From assembly GCA_025359135.1 (NCBI GenBank), contig JANYHJ010000071.1:1-33222 (forward strand): DNA of 33,222 nucleotides, written 5' to 3'. Position 1 is the first letter of the stretch. Each line of letters begins with the position of its first letter. This DNA comes from Gemmatimonadota bacterium. GTDB taxonomy: Bacteria > Gemmatimonadota > Gemmatimonadetes > Gemmatimonadales > Gemmatimonadaceae. Shown here in pieces: positions 6,941 to 15,575 of the stretch. The position numbers and the translations under genes are program-made. The notes beneath the pieces were generated by a model, which searched no databases, was not told where the DNA came from, and saw nothing but the letters and a program-made list of their open reading frames with translations.

Positions 6941-9178
6941 ATGCATCGCCCCTGCATCCGCTGGTTCCTGCTCGTGGTCACGTTCGTCGCGCCGCAGCTG
7001 GGCACGGCGCAAGTCGCGCCGCCGGCGCCCTCGACGCCCGTGATCCGCGCCACGGTCGCCGGTCGGCGCATCATCGCGCGGCGCACCACGCAGCCGATCG
7101 TGCTCGACGGCGTGCTCGATGAAGCGGTGTGGGCTACCGCCGACAGGACCGGCGACTTCGTGCAGGCGGAGCCCGTCACGGGCATTCCCGCCTCGGAAGC
7201 CACCGAGGTACGCGTGCTCTACGACGAGACCACGCTCTACATCGGCGCCACGCTCCGCGAACGGGACGCCGGTGGCCTGGTGATCAACAACATCCGCAAG
7301 GACTTCACCGAAGGCGACCAGGATTCGTTCGAGGTGCTGCTCGACACCTTCCACGACCGGCAGAACGGCTACGTCTTCCTCACCAACGTCGAGGGGGCGC
7401 GCGCCGACCGGCAGATCGCGAACGAGGGGCGCGAGACCAACACGAGCTGGGACGCGATCTGGAGCGTGAAGACGCGCCGTACCGCCGACGGCTGGGTGGT
7501 CGAGATGGCGATTCCGTTCCGGGCGCTGCGCTACGACTTCGCGAGTGCGCCCTCGTGGGGGATCAACTTCGCGCGGCGCATCCGCCACCGGAACGAGGTG
7601 GACTTCTGGTCGCCCGTCTCGCGCGAGTACAACCTCGCGCGCGTCTCGGCGGCGGGCACGCTCGACAGCATCGGCATCGCGGCCACCTCGCGCGACCTGC
7701 GGATCAAGCCGTACGTGGCCGCGCGCACGGTGCGCGACCTGGGCGGCACGAACTACGTGACGGCGGCCGAGGGCGGCGTCGACCTCAAATGGGGAATCGC
7801 GCGCGGGCTCACCCTCGATGCGACGGTCAATCCCGATTTTGCGCAGGCCGAGGCCGACGAGCAGCAGGTGAACCTCACGCAGTTCTCGCTGTTCTATCCG
7901 GAGAAGCGCGAGTTCTTCCTGGAGAACTCGGGCATCTTCTATGTCGGCGACGCGGCGCGCAACAACCGCATCTCGCTCGTGCCGACGCCCGACGAGGACC
8001 TGCTGCTCTTCTTCAGCCGGCGCATCGGGCTCGACAGTGCCGGCCACCCGATCCACATCCCGGGCGGGTTGAGACTCACCGGACTCGCGGGCGGCTTCAA
8101 CATGGGCGTGCTGTCGATGAACACCGACCGCGGCGCCGCGACCCCGGCCAACAACTATTCGGTGCTGCGCATCCGCCGCAACATCGGCGGTGGCAGCGAC
8201 ATCGGCATGATCGCGATGAGCCGGCAGTCGCTCGACAGCGCGGGGAGCTGGAACCGCGTCGTGGGCGCGGACGCCAACATCCGCTTCTTCGGCAAGCTCG
8301 ACTGGAACTCGTACCTGATCTCGACGCGCACGCCGGGCATCACCAACGGACAGTATGCGTGGCGCACGACGCTCAACTACGAGGGGAAGTTCTTCCACGG
8401 GAAGGGCGGCGTGCTCGAGCTGGGCGACGGCTTCGAGGACGACATCGGCTTCTACCGGCGCACCGACGTGCGGAAGTGGCTCGTCGACATCGGCATCCGG
8501 CCGCGCCCGGAGTGGGGCCACGCGCTCGGCCTGCGCGAGATGCACCCGCACTTCGTCTGGAACTACTACGAGGACACGCGAGGCGTGATGGTGGGGAAGA
8601 ACTTCCACACGGGCTACACCTTCTTCCTCGACAACGGCGGGTATGTCGAGCTGATCGCGACGCCGCGCTTCGAGAAGATCGGCTCACCGTTCGCGATCGA
8701 TCCGTCGGTGGCATCGATTCCGGCCGGCGACTACGCGTGGGTCGAGTACGCGGTGCGCGGCACGACCGACGCGAGCAAGCCGCTCTCGGCGGACTACACG
8801 GTGGTCACGGGCGGCCTCTGGAGCGGCACGCAGCGCACGCAGCAGATCGGCGTCCAGTTCCGGCCCGACTTCCGGCTGAGCGCGCGGGTCGGCATGTCGC
8901 ACACCGAAGCGATCCTCGACCTGCCGAAGGTGGCCTTCGAGCAGATGCTCTGGACGGTGCGCATGAACTACTCGTTCAACACCAACATCTTCCTCGACGG
9001 ACTGGGGCAGTACGATCCGAAGCAGCACGTCTTCAATGCCAACGTGCGCTTCAACGTCATCCATCACCCGTTGAGCGACCTCTTCATCGTCTACAACGAG
9101 CAGCGCATCACGTCACCGGTCGCGCCGGTCACGGGACGCAGCCTCGTGCTCAAGGTGACGCAGATGGTGTCGTTCTAG
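6941..9178 (+). CDS. DUF5916 outer-membrane protein with N-terminal CBM9-like domain
   Basis: A 745-aa protein. The reading frame is open from 6863, but the ATG at 6941 gives a clean signal peptide (HRPCIRWFLLVVTFVAP, cleavage near GTAQ), so I take that start. LDGVLDEAVW (55-64) opens a CBM9-like beta-sandwich of about 180 residues containing EVLLDTFHDRQNGYVF and VVEMAIPFRALRYD. The remainder matches DUF5916: NPDFAQAEADEQQVNLTQF, YPEKREFFLENSGIF and FFSRRIGL, then amphipathic strands ending in a terminal Phe (QMVSF), as expected for an outer-membrane beta barrel. Such proteins are common in Bacteroidota and Gemmatimonadota and presumably bind glycans or other ligands at the cell surface; no activity is assured. 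It ends convergently with the carboxylesterase. Confidence 0.88.
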   Translation: MHRPCIRWFLLVVTFVAPQLGTAQVAPPAPSTPVIRATVAGRRIIARRTTQPIVLDGVLDEAVWATADRTGDFVQAEPVTGIPASEATEVRVLYDETTLYIGATLRERDAGGLVINNIRKDFTEGDQDSFEVLLDTFHDRQNGYVFLTNVEGARADRQIANEGRETNTSWDAIWSVKTRRTADGWVVEMAIPFRALRYDFASAPSWGINFARRIRHRNEVDFWSPVSREYNLARVSAAGTLDSIGIAATSRDLRIKPYVAARTVRDLGGTNYVTAAEGGVDLKWGIARGLTLDATVNPDFAQAEADEQQVNLTQFSLFYPEKREFFLENSGIFYVGDAARNNRISLVPTPDEDLLLFFSRRIGLDSAGHPIHIPGGLRLTGLAGGFNMGVLSMNTDRGAATPANNYSVLRIRRNIGGGSDIGMIAMSRQSLDSAGSWNRVVGADANIRFFGKLDWNSYLISTRTPGITNGQYAWRTTLNYEGKFFHGKGGVLELGDGFEDDIGFYRRTDVRKWLVDIGIRPRPEWGHALGLREMHPHFVWNYYEDTRGVMVGKNFHTGYTFFLDNGGYVELIATPRFEKIGSPFAIDPSVASIPAGDYAWVEYAVRGTTDASKPLSADYTVVTGGLWSGTQRTQQIGVQFRPDFRLSARVGMSHTEAILDLPKVAFEQMLWTVRMNYSFNTNIFLDGLGQYDPKQHVFNANVRFNVIHHPLSDLFIVYNEQRITSPVAPVTGRSLVLKVTQMVSF

Positions 9179-9201
9179 CGAGCACGTCGGGCGCGCTCCG
9201 C

Positions 9202-9234
9202 GCTCACGTGACGCTCACGTGCGGCTCATGTGCC
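9202..9234. repeat. Three-copy 11-bp tandem repeat in convergent gap
   Basis: Three successive units start with GCTCACGTG, GCTCACGTG and GCTCATGTG at 9202, 9213 and 9224, an exact 11-bp period. They lie between the DUF5916 stop (9178) and the carboxylesterase, whose TGA (9226-9228 on the minus strand) is inside the third unit. ACGTCGG at 9184 and CCGACGT at 9233 flank the block as a 7-bp inverted repeat. Confidence 0.6.
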
Positions 9235-10887
9235 GACGTCGTACATCGTGCCGAGCAGGCGCCGCGCGTCACCCTTGGGATCCGACACGACCTTCCACGG
9301 ACCATCGTCGAGGACGAGCGTGCGGCGATCGGTCTCGCGGTAGCGCGGCCACGGCGTTTCGCCGGTGACGCTCGGGTTGCCCGTCGTGGCGAAGGCCGTC
9401 CACGCGGCCTGCACGCGGCGCGAGAGCGACATCGGCAGGTTCGCGCCCGCGAATGATTCCGTGGCCCTGCCGGTGAGGTGTCCGAACACGAACGGCAGTT
9501 CGATCGCGTGGGCCGCGCCCAGCCCCGGCACGCGCGACTTCCACGCCCAGAGATACATGTACGTGTCGTTGACCCGCGAGCGTCCCTCGGCGAAGAGGAT
9601 CGACGGCTGGCGCAGCCAGAACTCGCCTGCGAGCTCGACATAGCGCATCGGGTCCTCGCTGCCCGCGACGTAGCGTTCCGTGATCGCCTTGACCGTCGAG
9701 ACGTCGCGTCCCATGAGCGTCGACTTCTCGCGGTACTCGCGCATCAGCGTGTGCTCGAAGTCGCGGTCGTAGAGGCGGAAGTAGAGCATCTCGTCGGCGT
9801 TGGTGCCGATGAGCACCTTGACGCCCGGATTGACGCCGCGGCGCACGTCACCGAAGACGTCGCGCGGCAGCACGACGCCGTCGGCGCGCGCCCCCCACGT
9901 GGAGACGCCCATCAGGTCGCCGCGTTGGATCGCCACCGTACGGGCGAGCGCGAGGATGGAGTCGGCGCCAAGTCCCTGCAGGCCGCGCAGGTCGTTGATG
10001 TGCGCCGCTTGCAAGACGGCACGCGTGAGGTCAAGCGATGCCGTAGCGAGATTGCTCGCCGCCACGCCCTTGACCTTGATGTTCGCGGGGCCGCCGCTCT
10101 CGATGATCGCCTTCTCGAACAGTCCGAACGCCAGCGGCATCGCGATCAATCGCATGATGGCCGATCCGCCGGCCGACTCGCCGAAGACGGTCACGTTCTT
10201 CGCGTCGCCACCGAACGCGACGATGTTCGCGCGCACCCAGCGCAGCGCGGCCAGCTGGTCGAGGAGTCCCATGTTGCGGCTGCGCGCGAACGCCTTGCCG
10301 CCGACCTGCGAGAGATCGAGGAAGCCGAAAGGCCCCAGCCGGTAGTTGATCGACACCAGCACGACGTCGTTGTCGCGGACGAACTCGTGTCCACCGTAGA
10401 ACGGATCGGCACTGCCACCGGCGACGTTGCTGCCGCCGTGAATCCAGACCATCACGGGCTTGGGCGCGCCGCGCGGCTGTCTGGCCCAGATGTTGAGTGA
10501 GAGACAATCCTCGCCCTGTGGCGTGCGCGAGGCGGGCTCGTGTTCGTCATCGGCCTGACGGCACGTGTGCCCGAATGCGGTCGCGTTGGTGACGGCCGAG
10601 TCGCGCGGGAGCGGCTGCGGCTCTCGCCAGCGCAGGTCGCCGACGGGTGGCTGCGCGTACGGGACGCCGAGGAAGGCCGCGACGCCCTCGGTGACGGCGG
10701 CGGGGCGATAGGTGCCCTGCGTCGTGACGGCGAACTGCGCGTCGTTTTGTGAGTCGCGCGCGGGTGCCGGGCGCTTGGCGTCGGAGCAGGCGAGCAACGC
10801 CAGCACGATCGAGCACGCGAGCACGACTCGCGATGCAGGGGGCACGAGCCGTGACGGCATGGCCGTGCGCCGCACGCTCACGTTCAC
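9226..10887 (-). CDS. Type B carboxylesterase, predicted lipoprotein
   Basis: A 553-aa carboxylesterase/lipase type B. A hydrophobic signal ends in LLAC (Cys about 34), a lipobox that predicts lipid anchoring. The core has VPYAQPPVGDLRWREP, EDCLSLNIW, the oxyanion-hole HGGS (150-153) and GESAGG (236-241) with nucleophile Ser238. GTNADE supplies the likely acid and AHAIELPFVFG the likely histidine. It would hydrolyse carboxylic esters outside the cytoplasm; the substrate is unknown. The start is a GTG three bases after the upstream stop; GTGs at codons 3 and 5 and an ATG at codon 10 (10860) are alternatives, and the ATG also keeps the signal sequence. It is last in a run with threonine dehydratase and an unrecognised gene. 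Confidence 0.92.
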   Translation of the reverse strand: MNVSVRRTAMPSRLVPPASRVVLACSIVLALLACSDAKRPAPARDSQNDAQFAVTTQGTYRPAAVTEGVAAFLGVPYAQPPVGDLRWREPQPLPRDSAVTNATAFGHTCRQADDEHEPASRTPQGEDCLSLNIWARQPRGAPKPVMVWIHGGSNVAGGSADPFYGGHEFVRDNDVVLVSINYRLGPFGFLDLSQVGGKAFARSRNMGLLDQLAALRWVRANIVAFGGDAKNVTVFGESAGGSAIMRLIAMPLAFGLFEKAIIESGGPANIKVKGVAASNLATASLDLTRAVLQAAHINDLRGLQGLGADSILALARTVAIQRGDLMGVSTWGARADGVVLPRDVFGDVRRGVNPGVKVLIGTNADEMLYFRLYDRDFEHTLMREYREKSTLMGRDVSTVKAITERYVAGSEDPMRYVELAGEFWLRQPSILFAEGRSRVNDTYMYLWAWKSRVPGLGAAHAIELPFVFGHLTGRATESFAGANLPMSLSRRVQAAWTAFATTGNPSVTGETPWPRYRETDRRTLVLDDGPWKVVSDPKGDARRLLGTMYDVGT

Positions 10888-10890
10888 GCG

Positions 10891-11370
10891 TCAGCCACTC
10901 GCGGCGATCACGTCGTCCAGGCCAGGCCACGCCGCGCCGTTGTAGCGCGCGATCGTCTGCAGATAGTGCTGGCCATCGTCGCCGAACTGTGCGCGCAACT
11001 GCTGCGCGGCCTTCTCGATCGCGACCGGGCTCGCGTACGGCACGTCGAGCTTCTCGTCGATCGTGCCGTTCTCGTGCTTCACGCTGCAGGCGTCGAGGAA
11101 GGCGACCTGGATCTCGGGGCGCACCTCGAGGTAGAGCGCCTGCAGCAGCTCGACTTCGTCGTTGTCGTTCTGCGCGTTGAGCCGCACGACTTCCTTCGCG
11201 AGCTGCTCGCGCGAATAGCCGGCGATGGTCTTGGGCCGGAAGCCTCCGCCCTTGGCCACGACCCGCGCGATGAAGAAGGCGCGCGTTTCCTTCCGCGTGG
11301 TGAGCAGGTGCGTGACGAGCGCGAGCCGGCGGTCGGCGGACAGCGCGCGGTAGAGCGACGTGGGAGCCAT
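10891..11370 (-). CDS. Unrecognised 159-aa soluble protein
   Basis: I do not recognise this family. The protein is mostly helical and has no signal peptide or membrane segment. Its N-terminal half is basic (LSADRRLALVTHLLTTRKETRAFF, then KGGGFRPKTIAGYS) and its C-terminal half acidic. The sequence looks like a genuine gene: its codon-frame composition is ordinary and it fits exactly between the threonine dehydratase stop (62 bp upstream) and the carboxylesterase start (3 bp downstream). I chose the ATG at 11370; the frame stays open further upstream into the dehydratase, with another ATG at 11406. Motifs such as LYLEVRPEIQVAFLDA and YLQTIARYNGAAWPGLDD could be used to find relatives. Confidence 0.65.
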   Translation of the reverse strand: MAPTSLYRALSADRRLALVTHLLTTRKETRAFFIARVVAKGGGFRPKTIAGYSREQLAKEVVRLNAQNDNDEVELLQALYLEVRPEIQVAFLDACSVKHENGTIDEKLDVPYASPVAIEKAAQQLRAQFGDDGQHYLQTIARYNGAAWPGLDDVIAASG

Positions 11371-11432
11371 GCGCGAAATCTGGCGAGGTGCGCTTGCGGG
11401 CGGCATCCCGCCATCGCGCGCTCCCCACGTCG

Positions 11433-12392
11433 TCAGTTCCAGGTGAGCGAGCGCAGCTGGTCGAGGTTGATGTTGCCGCCCGAGATGACGGCGGCCACGC
11501 GCGAGCCCGCCGGAAGCTTCACTAGCCCGTGCAGCAGCGCGGCCACCGGCGCGGCCGCCGCGCCCTCGACCACGAGCTTGCACCGCTCCATGACCCAGAG
11601 CATCGCGTCGAAGATCTCGCGGTCGGGCAGCGTCACGATGTCGTCCACGAACCGCTGCACCACGGAGAAGTTGAGCTCGCCCGCGCGCCGCACGCGCAGC
11701 CCGTCGATGACGGTACGGCAGTCGATGGTCTGCAGGCTGCCGGCGTCGACGCTCGCCTTCATGGCCGGTCCGTCCGACGATTCCACGCCGATGACGCGGA
11801 TCTTCGGGTTGAACGCCTTGGCCGCCATCGAGACGCCGGCGATCAGCCCACCGCCACCGATCGGTACGACAATCGCGTCGACGTCGGGCCAGTCCTGCAC
11901 GATCTCGAGACCGAGCGTGCCCTGGCCCGCGATCAGCTGCGCGTCGTCGAACGGATGCACGTAGGTGAGTCCCTCGTTCTTCACCAGCTCCTTGGCCTTC
12001 TCGTTGGCCTCGTCCCAGATCGAGCCGTGCAGCACCACTTCGGCGCCGTATCCCTTGGTGGCCGCGATCTTGGCCGGCGTGGCGTTGGTGGCCATGCAGA
12101 CCACCGCGCGCACGCCGTGGATGCGCGCCGCAAGCGCGACCCCCTGCGCGTGATTGCCCGCCGACGAGCAGACGACACCGCGCCGTTTCTGCTCCTCCGG
12201 CATCTGCGCGAGCTTGTTGAGCGGGCCGCGGATCTTGTACGAGCCGACGGTCTGGAAGTTCTCAGCCTTGAGCTTCACCTCGTATCCCGTGCGCTCGCTC
12301 AACTGCCGCGACGTGAGCAGCGGCGTGCGCTTGATGTGCGCGTCGATCCGCGCGCGCGCGTCGGCGAAGTCCTGCAGTGTGAGGGTCAGCAT
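11433..12392 (-). CDS. Threonine ammonia-lyase (short form, no ACT domain)
   Basis: A 319-aa PLP enzyme of fold type II that deaminates threonine (often also serine) to 2-oxobutyrate and ammonia. The PLP lysine is K53 in GSYKIRG, SSAGNHAQGVA is the substrate loop, and GGGGLIAG binds the PLP phosphate. The protein ends right after the catalytic fold (AAVISGGNINLDQL), so it lacks the ACT-like regulatory domain of biosynthetic IlvA and resembles the TdcB or serine/threonine racemase-type short form. The frame is open to a TTG at 12434, but the ATG at 12392 fits the family N-terminus (LTLQDFADARARIDAHIKRTPLL). It is divergent from fumarase, with about 158 bp between starts. Serine racemase activity cannot be excluded. 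Confidence 0.9.
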   Translation of the reverse strand: MLTLTLQDFADARARIDAHIKRTPLLTSRQLSERTGYEVKLKAENFQTVGSYKIRGPLNKLAQMPEEQKRRGVVCSSAGNHAQGVALAARIHGVRAVVCMATNATPAKIAATKGYGAEVVLHGSIWDEANEKAKELVKNEGLTYVHPFDDAQLIAGQGTLGLEIVQDWPDVDAIVVPIGGGGLIAGVSMAAKAFNPKIRVIGVESSDGPAMKASVDAGSLQTIDCRTVIDGLRVRRAGELNFSVVQRFVDDIVTLPDREIFDAMLWVMERCKLVVEGAAAAPVAALLHGLVKLPAGSRVAAVISGGNINLDQLRSLTWN

Positions 12393-12515
12393 CGGGGACA
12401 AGCGGAAGGAGGAGCCGTGCGGAGTGGTTGCCAACGCGCAGCGCGCGTCCCACGAGTCTACGGCAAATGCGCCGACTCCGCTGCAGCAGCGGTGCGGTGG
12501 CTCGCGTCATCCGGC

Positions 12516-12544
12516 CCGACACTTCAAGCCGTGGGCGCTATCTT
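12516..12544 (+). promoter_or_regulatory. Candidate leaderless promoter of fumarase
   Basis: TATCTT at 12539-12544 is preceded, after a 17-bp spacer, by CCGACA at 12516-12521. The fumarase ATG begins at 12551, six bases after the -10-like hexamer, where a transcript would be expected to start. No Shine-Dalgarno sequence fits in that space, so a leaderless mRNA is the simplest reading. Confidence 0.4.
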
Positions 12545-12550
12545 GCGGAC

Positions 12551-14074
12551 ATGGCCACCATCACGCAGGACGACTTCGTCCAGTCCGTCGCCGACGCGCT
12601 GCAGCACATCTCGTACTTCCATCCGCTCGACTACATCCACGCGCTCGCGGACGCGTACGAGAAGGAGCAGGGACCGGCCGCCAAGGACGCGATCGCACAG
12701 ATCCTCACCAACTCGCGCATGTGCGCCGAGGGCCACCGCCCGATCTGCCAGGACACGGGCATCGTCGTGGTGTTCCTCAAGGTGGGCATGAACGTGCGCT
12801 GGGACGCGACGCTGAGCGTGCAGGAGATGGTCAACGAAGGGGTGCGCCGCGCCTACCTGCTGCCCGAGAACGTGCTGCGTGCGTCGATCGTGTCGGATCC
12901 CGCGTTCGGTCGCAAGAACACGCGCGACAACACGCCGGCCGTCGTGCACGTCGAGCTCGTGCCCGGTGACACGGTGGAGGTGAAGCTCGCGGCCAAGGGG
13001 GGCGGTTCGGAGAACAAGTCCAAGTTCGCGATGCTCAACCCGAGCGACTCGATCGTCGACTGGGTGCTCAAGACGGTGCCGCTCATGGGCGCGGGGTGGT
13101 GCCCGCCCGGCATGCTCGGCATCGGCATCGGCGGCACCGCAGAGAAGGCGATGGTGATGGCCAAGGAAGCGCTGATGGGACATATCGACATGGCCCAGCT
13201 CAAGGCGCGCGGGCCCGCCAACAAGCTCGAGGAGCTCCGCATCGAGCTGCACGACAAGGTCAACGCGCTGGGCATCGGTGCGCAGGGGCTGGGCGGGCTC
13301 AGCACCGTGCTCGACGTCAAGATCATGGATTTCCCGACGCACGCGGCGTCCAAGCCGATCGCGATGATTCCGAATTGCGCGGCCACGCGGCACGCGCACT
13401 TCACGCTCGACGGCAATGGCGTGGCCCGGTTGCCCGTGCCGAAGCTCTCGGACTGGCCCACCGTGACGTGGAAGCCCGACGTCAATGCGAAGAGCGTCGA
13501 CCTGAACGCGCTCACCCCCGCGGTCGTGCGCACGTGGAAGGCGGGCGACCGGCTGCTGTTGAACGGCAAGTTGCTCACGGGCCGCGACGCGGCGCACAAG
13601 CGCATCGCCGATCTCTACGCCAGCGGACAGGGACTCCCGGCTGGCGTCGACTTCACCAATCGCGTCATCTACTACGTCGGGCCGGTGGACCCGGTGCGCG
13701 ATGAAGCCGTGGGACCCGCGGGCCCGACTACGGCCACGCGCATGGACAAGTTCACCGAGATGATGCTCGAGAAGACGGGGCTGATCGCGATGATCGGCAA
13801 GGCCGAGCGTGGCCCGACGGGGCTCGAGGCCATCCGCAAGCACAAGGCGGCGTACCTGATGGCGGTTGGTGGCGCGGCGTATCTCGTGTCCAAGGCCATC
13901 CGCTCGTCACGCGTGGTGGCGTTCGCGGACTTGGGCATGGAAGCGATCTACGAGTTCGACGTCCACGACATGCCGGTGACCGTCGCGGTGGATGCGGCAG
14001 GCTCGAACGTGCACGAGACGGGGCCCAAGGAGTGGGAAGCGAAGATCCGGCAGCTGCCCGTGCTCGCGGGCTAA
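12551..14074 (+). CDS. Fumarate hydratase class I, single-chain
   Basis: A 507-aa iron-sulfur fumarase that interconverts fumarate and malate in the TCA cycle, or a close hydro-lyase relative. The N-terminal alpha part carries ICQDTG with C66, GAGWCPPGMLGIGIGG and IPNCAATRHAHF; these three cysteines match the [4Fe-4S] ligands of class I fumarases. The C-terminal beta part (from about 340) carries LLTGRDAAHKR, YYVGPVDPVRDEAVGPAGPTT and GKAERG. Both parts are fused in one chain as in FumA/FumB, slightly shorter than the roughly 548 aa of E. coli FumA. The frame is open from 12428, but the ATG at 12551 fits the family start and the promoter-like element six bases upstream. Tartrate dehydratase is a less likely alternative. 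Confidence 0.93.
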   Translation: MATITQDDFVQSVADALQHISYFHPLDYIHALADAYEKEQGPAAKDAIAQILTNSRMCAEGHRPICQDTGIVVVFLKVGMNVRWDATLSVQEMVNEGVRRAYLLPENVLRASIVSDPAFGRKNTRDNTPAVVHVELVPGDTVEVKLAAKGGGSENKSKFAMLNPSDSIVDWVLKTVPLMGAGWCPPGMLGIGIGGTAEKAMVMAKEALMGHIDMAQLKARGPANKLEELRIELHDKVNALGIGAQGLGGLSTVLDVKIMDFPTHAASKPIAMIPNCAATRHAHFTLDGNGVARLPVPKLSDWPTVTWKPDVNAKSVDLNALTPAVVRTWKAGDRLLLNGKLLTGRDAAHKRIADLYASGQGLPAGVDFTNRVIYYVGPVDPVRDEAVGPAGPTTATRMDKFTEMMLEKTGLIAMIGKAERGPTGLEAIRKHKAAYLMAVGGAAYLVSKAIRSSRVVAFADLGMEAIYEFDVHDMPVTVAVDAAGSNVHETGPKEWEAKIRQLPVLAG

Positions 14075-14086
14075 GCGCTCAGCCGC

Positions 14087-15019
14087 TCAACGCCCGGCAG
14101 CGCGCCGCGCCTCGTACGCCTTGAGGTGCGTGTACGCCATGGAGAGCACGGTGATGTCGAGCGAGGACGCGCGCGCGTGATCGAGCATGAACCCGACGAT
14201 GTGATCGCTCTCGACCTGGCCGCCGCCTTCGAGGTCGCGCAACATCGAGGCCGTCAGTCCGCTCGTCGGGTCGAGCAGCAGCTGCCGAGTGAACGCGATC
14301 GACGCTTCGCGCGGCGGAAAGCCGGCCGCCGTCGCGACCCTCACGTTCGTGGCGATCGTGCGTTCCACGGCGTCGGTGCCACCGGCCGATGCGTTGATCT
14401 CGCCCACCGTCGCGCGGAAGAGGCAGGTGAGCGCCGCGAGGGCCGAGAGCATGACGAGCTTCTCCCACATGTCCTGCTCGATGCGCGGGGCGTGCACGCC
14501 GTCGAGGCTCGTGCGCGCGAGCAGCGCGGCGAACTCCGTGGCCGTGGAGGATGCCACCTTGTGCGCGCCGCGCTCGCCGAAGATGAGCCGCGCCATCTTG
14601 CCGCGGTGACGCACCGTGCCGTCGGGCTCGAGCGTGACGTTCATCTGGATGGCGCCGCCCCAGACCTGCGTGGCGCCGAAGCGCGCATCGAGTGACGCCA
14701 GATGCGCCATGCCGTTGAGCATCGGCAGCACGATGCAGCGACCGTCCATGGCTGCGGCGAGATCCTTGGTCGCGGCGTCCAAGTCGTAGGCCTTGCACGT
14801 GAGGATCGCGACGTCGTAGCCGGGCTTGAGTGCCGCCGCGTGCACCGTGCGCACCGGCGCCGCCCAGTCGCCCAACGGGCTGACCACGCGGAGACCGTCC
14901 GCGGCCAGCTGCGCCCGTCGACGTTCGCGCACGAGGAAGGTGACGTCCGCACCGGCCTCGATGAGCCGCGCCCCGACGTGACCGCCAATGCCGCCCGCGC
15001 CGACGATGAGCACCTTCAT
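14087..15019 (-). CDS. panE: 2-dehydropantoate 2-reductase family protein
   Basis: A 310-aa ApbA/PanE-type NADPH-dependent reductase. The Rossmann motif GAGGIGG begins at residue 7, followed by VTFLVRERRRAQLAADGL; TCKAYDL and LPMLNGM match the substrate and cofactor regions, and the C-terminal helical domain holds KLVMLSALAALTCLFR and DPTSGLTASMLRDLEGG, close to the family ExD/S signature. PanE reduces ketopantoate to pantoate in coenzyme A synthesis. No other pantothenate gene is nearby, and several PanE homologues act on other 2-oxo acids, so the exact substrate is not certain. It is last of a four-gene leftward run, 31 bp after a DinB gene, and ends 12 bp from the convergent fumarase stop. 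Confidence 0.85.
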   Translation of the reverse strand: MKVLIVGAGGIGGHVGARLIEAGADVTFLVRERRRAQLAADGLRVVSPLGDWAAPVRTVHAAALKPGYDVAILTCKAYDLDAATKDLAAAMDGRCIVLPMLNGMAHLASLDARFGATQVWGGAIQMNVTLEPDGTVRHRGKMARLIFGERGAHKVASSTATEFAALLARTSLDGVHAPRIEQDMWEKLVMLSALAALTCLFRATVGEINASAGGTDAVERTIATNVRVATAAGFPPREASIAFTRQLLLDPTSGLTASMLRDLEGGGQVESDHIVGFMLDHARASSLDITVLSMAYTHLKAYEARRAAGR

Positions 15020-15050
15020 GGTTCGACTCCGATGTGAAGCATGTCGCTGG

Positions 15051-15575
15051 TCAGCGATCCATCACGGGCAGGTACGCGCGCCACGGCCCGATCGCTTCAC
15101 GATACTGCTTGGCCATCACGCGCGACACCTGCGCGATGTGGCCGAGGTCGTGGGCGACCCACGTCGCGAGCAACTGCCTGAGGGTGACGCTGCCGAACGC
15201 GGGGTGCTCGCCGGTCAGGTCGAGCTGCGCATCGGCGAGCGTGAGCGACGCGAGCGTGTGCAGGTTGTCGGCACGAACCTTCGCGAACTCGTCGAGCAGG
15301 AACTCGATCGTCGCGCCCTGATGTTCGCGGAACTGCGCCTCGCGGTCGTACGGCGTGAAGCGCCGGTTGTGCCCCTGTGCGACGATGATCTGCACGCGCG
15401 GGATCCAGTCGGTGCGTTCGCCGTGCAGCAGGTGCCCGACGATCACGTGCGGGCTCCACGTCTCCGGTCCCTCGGTGCCCTCGAGCCAGGAGGCGGGCAG
15501 CCCGGCGAGCATGGTGCGCAGCGTGGCGGGGGTGCGCTCGAGCACCGCCACCGCCGCCACCAACTCAAAGGTCAT
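15051..15575 (-). CDS. DinB-family protein with intact metal-site histidines
   Basis: A 174-aa four-helix DinB/YfiT-like protein. It has the normal putative metal ligands: H48 in IVGHLLHGE and H142/H146 in AHDLGHIAQV. These proteins usually bind a divalent metal and include thiol-S-transferases; the individual activity cannot be assigned. It starts with an ATG that overlaps the stop of the upstream RibD/DHFR-fold gene by 4 bp (15572-15575), so the two are probably made together. The PanE homologue follows 31 bp downstream. This is the most canonical of the DinB-type genes in the window. Confidence 0.85.
   Translation of the reverse strand: MTFELVAAVAVLERTPATLRTMLAGLPASWLEGTEGPETWSPHVIVGHLLHGERTDWIPRVQIIVAQGHNRRFTPYDREAQFREHQGATIEFLLDEFAKVRADNLHTLASLTLADAQLDLTGEHPAFGSVTLRQLLATWVAHDLGHIAQVSRVMAKQYREAIGPWRAYLPVMDR

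Noticed and set aside
6614..8608. 664-codon open frame on the minus strand antisense to the DUF5916 gene
   Set aside because: Its composition is that of a shadow frame (Arg/Ala/Asp/Val rich, no domain) and it overlaps two well-supported genes; long spurious frames are expected at this GC content.
14060..14095. Intrinsic terminator between fumarase and PanE
   Set aside because: Only an imperfect palindrome around AGCGCT is present, with no loop or T-tract.
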